Shown here one piece after another: positions 59,898 to 64,000 of a DNA stretch of 64,000 bases. The translations under genes were made by a program, and so were the position numbers. The stretch lies in assembly GCF_039975415.1 (NCBI RefSeq), contig NZ_JBDWHD010000010.1, one strand, 5' to 3'. The stretch is from Ascidiaceihabitans sp039975415 (GTDB lineage Bacteria; Pseudomonadota; Alphaproteobacteria; Rhodobacterales; Rhodobacteraceae). Each line of letters opens with the position of its first letter. The first letter of the stretch is position 1. Below the pieces are notes generated by a model. It worked only from the letters and a program-made list of their open reading frames with translations, was not told the origin of the DNA and did no database searches.

Positions 59898-60878
59898 ATG
59901 CTTGCCTTTATCATCCGGCGCGTTCTGCAATCTATTCTTGTGCTGTTGATTGTCGGACTGACGGCATTTTCGATGTTTCGCTTTGTCGGTGATCCCATCG
60001 ACAATATGCTGGGGCAAGAACGCACGGCGGCAGACATTGAACGGCTGCGTGAACAGTTGGGCCTCGATCAGGGGTTTCCGGTGCAATACTATAAATTTCT
60101 GACCGAAGCGGCACAGGGAAATTTCGGTGTCAGTTACCGTCAGGGGCGTCCGGTGGCCGAGATCTTGCTGGAACGCGCACCCGCAACACTGGAATTGGCG
60201 GCGGTGTCCGGCATTCTGGCCATTGCCTTTGGGATCGCCTTTGGCGTGTTTACGGCGATCAGGCGCAATGGCGTTCTGGCCAATGCCATCATGTCTGCGT
60301 CGCTTATCGGGGTGTCCTTGCCAACCTTTCTGATCGGCATTTTGCTGATTTACATATTTTCGGTCGAACTTGGGTGGCTGCCCAGTTTCGGGCGTGGCGA
60401 AACGGTGCAAATCGGCAATTGGTCAACGGGGTTGCTGACGGCTTCGGGGTTGAAAGCCCTTGTTTTGCCTTCGATCACACTTGGGCTGTATCAGATGACC
60501 CTAATCATGCGGCTGGTGCGATCTGAAATGCTGGAAGTGCTGCGCCAAGATTATATTCGCTTTGCGCGTGCCCGGGGTCTGCGCGACCGCGTGATCAACT
60601 TCCGCCATGCTTTGAAAAACACGATGGTGCCGGTCATTACGGTCATCGGTTTGCAAGTGGGGGCAATTATTGCCTTTGCCATCATCACAGAGACAGTGTT
60701 CCAGTGGCCCGGTGTCGGACTGTTGTTTATCAACGCCGTGCAGTTTGTCGATATTCCTGTGATGGCTGCATATCTGATGCTGATTTCGGTGATGTTCGTG
60801 GGCATCAACCTGATCGTCGACATTCTATATTTCTTCATTGACCCGCGTTTGCGTGTCGATCGCGCGGGAGGGCACTGA
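59898..60878 (+). CDS. ABC transporter permease, DppB-like
   Basis: 326 residues with six membrane helices. The conserved N-terminal MLAFIIRRVLQSILVLLIVG and the inner EAA-type loop (RQDYIRFARARGLRDR) are typical of DppB/OppB. ATG 59898 has GGGGAAA upstream. It overlaps the next permease by one base (TGATG). Confidence 0.93.
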   Translation: MLAFIIRRVLQSILVLLIVGLTAFSMFRFVGDPIDNMLGQERTAADIERLREQLGLDQGFPVQYYKFLTEAAQGNFGVSYRQGRPVAEILLERAPATLELAAVSGILAIAFGIAFGVFTAIRRNGVLANAIMSASLIGVSLPTFLIGILLIYIFSVELGWLPSFGRGETVQIGNWSTGLLTASGLKALVLPSITLGLYQMTLIMRLVRSEMLEVLRQDYIRFARARGLRDRVINFRHALKNTMVPVITVIGLQVGAIIAFAIITETVFQWPGVGLLFINAVQFVDIPVMAAYLMLISVMFVGINLIVDILYFFIDPRLRVDRAGGH

Positions 60879-61822
60879 TGGCTGAATTACCGGTAAAAGC
60901 TTCAGAACAATCGCGGTTGCGCGTGTTTCTTGACAGCGACGTCTTCTATATGTTTCGCAAGTCGCCCGTTGCGGTGGTATCCACGATCGTGTTTGCGACC
61001 CTTGTGCTTGCGGCTGTTTTTGCACCGTTGATCGCACCGACAAACCCTTTTGATCCGGCATCTTTGAACCTGATGAACGGCTTTACAGGTCCGATGGCGC
61101 CAAACGCCTTCACTGGCGAAAGCTTCCTGTTGGGCACCGACGATCAGGGCCGCGATGTGTTTTCCACCATCCTTTACGGCATGCGCGTGTCGTTGTTCGT
61201 GGGTGTGGCCGCCGTGCTGCTTGCGATGGTCTTAGGGATCACCTTGGGGTTGATTTCAGGGTATGTTGGCGGCTGGACAGAAACGATCATCATGCGCACC
61301 GCAGACGTGCAATTAACGTTTCCGTCTATTCTGGTGGCGATGCTGATCTTTGGGGTCGCCAAAGGGATCACTCCCGTTGAATACCGTGACCAAATGGCAA
61401 TTTGGGTGCTTATCCTTGCCATCGGCCTCAGCGATTGGGTGCAATTTGCGCGTGTTGTGCGCGGGGCCACGATGGTTGAAAAACGCAAGGAATACGTGGA
61501 AGCGGCCCGCCTGATCGGGCGCACGCCATATGCCATCATGCTGCGGCATATTCTGCCCAACGTATTGTCGCCTGTGTTGGTGATTGCCACGATATCATTG
61601 GCCTTGGCCATCATCGCCGAGGCAACTTTGAGCTTTCTGGGGGTCGGCGCCCCCGCGACGCAACCATCTTTGGGCACCTTGATCCGCATCGGGCAAGGCT
61701 TCCTGTTTTCCGGCGAATGGTGGATTTTGCTGTTCCCTGCCGTCACCCTTTTGACCCTTGCCCTTAGCGTCAATTTGCTGGGCGACTGGCTGCGCGATGC
61801 GCTAAACCCGAGGTTGCGTTGA
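60878..61822 (+). CDS. ABC transporter permease, DppC-like
   Basis: 314 residues with a longer N-terminal cytoplasmic part and six helices. The DppC mark LLGTDDQGRDVFSTILYGMRVS and the EAA loop KEYVEAARLIGRTPY are present. Start and stop overlap the flanking genes (TGATG), so all subunits are co-translated. Confidence 0.93.
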   Translation: MAELPVKASEQSRLRVFLDSDVFYMFRKSPVAVVSTIVFATLVLAAVFAPLIAPTNPFDPASLNLMNGFTGPMAPNAFTGESFLLGTDDQGRDVFSTILYGMRVSLFVGVAAVLLAMVLGITLGLISGYVGGWTETIIMRTADVQLTFPSILVAMLIFGVAKGITPVEYRDQMAIWVLILAIGLSDWVQFARVVRGATMVEKRKEYVEAARLIGRTPYAIMLRHILPNVLSPVLVIATISLALAIIAEATLSFLGVGAPATQPSLGTLIRIGQGFLFSGEWWILLFPAVTLLTLALSVNLLGDWLRDALNPRLR

Positions 61823-62796
61823 TGTCTGATGCTGTTCTTTCTATTCGTGGTCTATCCGTTGAAATCCCCAGCCGTTCGGGAACGGTCAAACCCGTCGACG
61901 GCGTCAGCTACGACATTCGCGCAGGTGAAATTCTGGGCGTTGTAGGGGAAAGCGGGGCCGGCAAATCCATGGCAGGCAACGCCGTCATCGGCCTGCTGAC
62001 ACCACCAGCCCATATTGCGGCAGGCGAAATCTGGTTAAACGGCACACGCATCGACACGCTGAAAGGCGAAGACATGCGCCGTTTGCGCGGCAAGCAAATC
62101 GGCATGGTGTTTCAGGACCCGCTGACGTCTCTAAATCCGCTGCTCAGCATCGGCGACCAATTGACCGAAACCATGTTGACCCATCTCGACATCACCCGCA
62201 GCGAAGCCCGAACCCGTGCGATTGCTGCACTAGAGGAAGTCGGCATTCCGGGGGCCGCAGAACGCATCGACAGCTACCCCCACGAATTCAGTGGCGGGAT
62301 GCGGCAACGCGTTGTGATTGCTTTGGCGCTTTGTGCGGAACCTTCATTGATTATCGCGGATGAACCGACAACGGCACTGGACGTATCGGTGCAGGCGCAG
62401 ATCATTGCGCTGTTGAAGCGGCTTTGCCGTGAACGCGGCACGGCTGTGATGTTGATCACACATGATATGGGCGTGATCGCAGAGGCGGCTGACCGCGTGG
62501 CCGTAATGTACGCAGGCCGCCTCGCCGAATTGGGCGATGTGCGCGATGTGCTGACAGCACCCCGCCATCCCTATACGTTCGGATTGATGGCCTCTACGCC
62601 GTTGGCGTCCCAGGGCAAAGCGCGTCTGCATCAGATCGAAGGCGCCATGCCACGACTGAATAAAGTGCCCGAAGGCTGTCCTTTCAATCCAAGATGCGCC
62701 TATGCGCAAGACAAATGCCGCAAGGCCCCAAGCCCGCAGATCGCGGACCGGGCCGCCGCGTGCTGGTTCCCGATGACTGCGGAAAAGGTATCGTAA
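61822..62796 (+). CDS. ABC transporter ATPase, DppD-like
   Basis: 324 residues. Walker A GESGAGKS, signature FSGGMRQRV, Walker B LIIADEPTTALDV, and the C-terminal oligopeptide-transport zone with CPFNPRCAYAQDKC (iron-sulfur-like cysteines of DppD/OppD). I took ATG 61822, with GAGG 8 bases before, over TTG 61819. It ends in a TAATG overlap with the last gene. Confidence 0.94.
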   Translation: MSDAVLSIRGLSVEIPSRSGTVKPVDGVSYDIRAGEILGVVGESGAGKSMAGNAVIGLLTPPAHIAAGEIWLNGTRIDTLKGEDMRRLRGKQIGMVFQDPLTSLNPLLSIGDQLTETMLTHLDITRSEARTRAIAALEEVGIPGAAERIDSYPHEFSGGMRQRVVIALALCAEPSLIIADEPTTALDVSVQAQIIALLKRLCRERGTAVMLITHDMGVIAEAADRVAVMYAGRLAELGDVRDVLTAPRHPYTFGLMASTPLASQGKARLHQIEGAMPRLNKVPEGCPFNPRCAYAQDKCRKAPSPQIADRAAACWFPMTAEKVS

Positions 62797-63758
62797 TGTC
62801 ACTTATTTCCGTCACATCCCTAAGCCGCGTTTTCGACGTGTCAAAGCCTTGGCTGAACCGCGTGTTGGAACGGCGTCCAAAGGCACTGCTGACCGCCGTG
62901 TCAGAGGTTGATTTCGAAGTTGCCCCACGCAGCACCTACGCTTTGGTTGGTGAAAGCGGATCAGGAAAATCCACGATCGGGCGCATGTTGGTTGGACTGC
63001 TGACACCCACCTCTGGCGAGGTCGAGATCAACGGGGTCAATCTGGCCACCGAACGAGATGCGGACAAAGTGGATACCATCCGCTCTGACATCCAGATGAT
63101 TTTTCAGGATCCCTTCGCCTCGCTTAACCCACGCTGGCGGGTGCGTGACATTATTGTGGAACCTGTTGTTGCGCGCGGTGGCGACGCAACCGGATTGGCC
63201 GAAAAGCTGTTGGAACAAGTCGGGCTTTCTGCACTGGACGCAGGCAAGTTCCCCCATGAGTTTTCTGGCGGGCAACGCCAACGGATTTGTATCGCACGTG
63301 CATTGTCGTCAGAACCCAAGCTGATCGTTTGTGACGAACCGACATCGGCTTTGGACGTGTCGGTGCAAGCGCAGGTTCTAAACCTGATGAGCGATCTTAA
63401 AGACAACTTCGGGCTGACATATGTGCTGATCAGCCACGATTTGACAGTTGTTCAACATATGGCGGATCGTATCGGCGTCCTGTATCTGGGGCGCTTGGTC
63501 GAAGAAGCAAGCCCTAAAGACCTGTTTGCCAATACCAAACATCCTTATACCAAAATGCTGCTTGAAGCGGCCCCTCGGATGGACGGGTTTGGCCGAGAGG
63601 CCACTTTGCCTGAAGGCGAAATTCCCGATCCGATCAATCCGCCCACCGGTTGTGCCTTTCACCCACGCTGTCCGTTGGCGACTGATGTGTGTAAAGCAGA
63701 ACGTCCAAAAATGCGCACCATAAACGCGACGCGTGTGGCCTGCCATTTGGCCGAGTAG
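62796..63758 (+). CDS. ABC transporter ATPase, DppF-like
   Basis: 320 residues. Walker A GESGSGKSTIG, signature FSGGQRQRICIARAL, Walker B LIVCDEPTSALDV, and C-terminal CAFHPRCPLATDVC. It completes the importer with DppD. A longer upstream frame overlaps DppD and has no support, so ATG 62796 is used. Confidence 0.94.
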   Translation: MSLISVTSLSRVFDVSKPWLNRVLERRPKALLTAVSEVDFEVAPRSTYALVGESGSGKSTIGRMLVGLLTPTSGEVEINGVNLATERDADKVDTIRSDIQMIFQDPFASLNPRWRVRDIIVEPVVARGGDATGLAEKLLEQVGLSALDAGKFPHEFSGGQRQRICIARALSSEPKLIVCDEPTSALDVSVQAQVLNLMSDLKDNFGLTYVLISHDLTVVQHMADRIGVLYLGRLVEEASPKDLFANTKHPYTKMLLEAAPRMDGFGREATLPEGEIPDPINPPTGCAFHPRCPLATDVCKAERPKMRTINATRVACHLAE

Positions 63759-63788
63759 CCACAGCATCACAGTCTCCACCAGAATTGT

Positions 63789-63805
63789 TTGTGAATAAAT
63801 CACAA
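63789..63805. promoter_or_regulatory. Inverted repeat before the TetR-like gene, candidate operator
   Basis: TTGTGA (63789-63794) and TCACAA (63800-63805) with a 5-base centre. A CRP site has a 6-base centre, so this is not a perfect CRP site. It lies between the dpp operon and a TetR-type gene that might bind it. Confidence 0.4.
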
Positions 63806-63853
63806 CCAAAAGTTATGTTTTATTTCCGCACGCCCTAAACCATATACAACTGT

Positions 63854-64000
63854 ATGCTACACGATAGGCGCAATGGCACAAAGGCTGACCGCATGGTAAA
63901 GGCGCTTGGTGTCTCAAGAGGCAGCTTTTACTGGCATTTTGATGACATCAAGGGCTTCCATACCGCATTGATCGCCGCATGGCGGGTCCAGATCAATGAA
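63854..64000 (+). CDS. TetR-type regulator, N-terminal part, cut by window edge
   Basis: 49 codons are visible before the window ends. They read through KADRMVKALGVSRGSFYWHFDDIKGFHTALIAAW, the TetR helix-turn-helix. The frame is open only from 63839, after a TAA, and the first ATG (63854) leaves just 9 residues before KADRM. TetR proteins usually have a first helix of 15-20 residues there, so the N-terminus may be short, frameshifted or start elsewhere. It follows the dpp operon in the same direction. Confidence 0.6.
   Translation, partial: MLHDRRNGTKADRMVKALGVSRGSFYWHFDDIKGFHTALIAAWRVQINE

Noticed and set aside
63789..63805. CRP site before the TetR-like gene
   Set aside because: TGTGA and TCACA are present but separated by 5 rather than 6 bases, so I list it only as a candidate operator.
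1..64000. CRISPR arrays, prophage, insertion sequences, integrases or toxin-antitoxin pairs
   Set aside because: No regularly spaced direct repeats, transposase, integrase or phage genes were seen, and gene spacing is compact throughout.

Overview
The window is chromosomal DNA from an alphaproteobacterium, most likely a marine Rhodobacteraceae (Roseobacter group). The assignment rests on the gene families and their order: short-form HisG with HisZ beside HisS, an archaeal-like MetG, the ECF sigma/EF-hand cluster, a fused carnitine dehydrogenase-thioesterase, a dimethylglycine-dehydrogenase-type oxidase, xdhABC linked to a BMP-type ABC transporter, and intergenic hairpin repeats of the kind seen in that family. 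I see no phage, insertion sequence, plasmid function or CRISPR array. Gene density is high and no gene-free stretch exceeds 300 bases.

Layout. 1-1320 (minus): EF-hand protein, ECF sigma factor and a window-cut membrane protein. 1516-5496: DUF983 protein, Nudix hydrolase, EamA transporter, fatty acid desaturase and a divergent HTH regulator. 5493-10146: a carnitine catabolism operon of four genes with 4-base overlaps (BKACE-type cleavage enzyme, lipocalin lipoprotein, carnitine dehydrogenase/thioesterase fusion, SDR), with a divergent GlxA/CdhR-like regulator. 10159-13968: aldo/keto reductase, ImuA-like protein under a probable SOS promoter, Tat-exported YceI protein, MFS transporter. 14059-18903: metG and a 1005-residue hexaheme cytochrome with a P460-like N-terminal region. 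18943-27437: hisS-hisZ-hisG, slyX, a large lipoprotein and dnaE.

27613-36795 is a purine module: xdhA, xdhB, xdhC, an ABC ATPase, two permeases and a BMP-family binding protein, closed by a clear terminator. Overlapping start and stop codons suggest one transcript that couples import of a purine (or nucleoside) to its oxidation. 36895-45292 holds a Nudix hydrolase, a PiT phosphate transporter whose Shine-Dalgarno lies in a hairpin, a DUF4453-like protein, a deacetylase-like/GNAT pair, an NTF2-like protein and a chain of GST, aldo/keto reductase, FAD oxidoreductase and GH25 lipoprotein. 45293-56163 holds the DMGDH-type enzyme, an FAD-linked oxidase, gamma-glutamyltransferase, a 2-hydroxyacid dehydrogenase, an SH3 protein, a haloalkane dehalogenase, a quinone reductase-like enzyme and a BON-MscS channel.

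56234-64000: tRNA-Gln(UUG), then a dipeptide/oligopeptide ABC operon with two tandem binding proteins, two permeases and two ATPases, and the start of a TetR-like regulator cut by the window edge.

No strikingly new multi-gene system is proven here. The best candidates for a second look are the large P460-like/hexaheme cytochrome, the ImuA-like gene with a LexA-box candidate inside its promoter, a family repeat apparently absorbed into the xdhA reading frame, and the lipocalin embedded in the carnitine operon.
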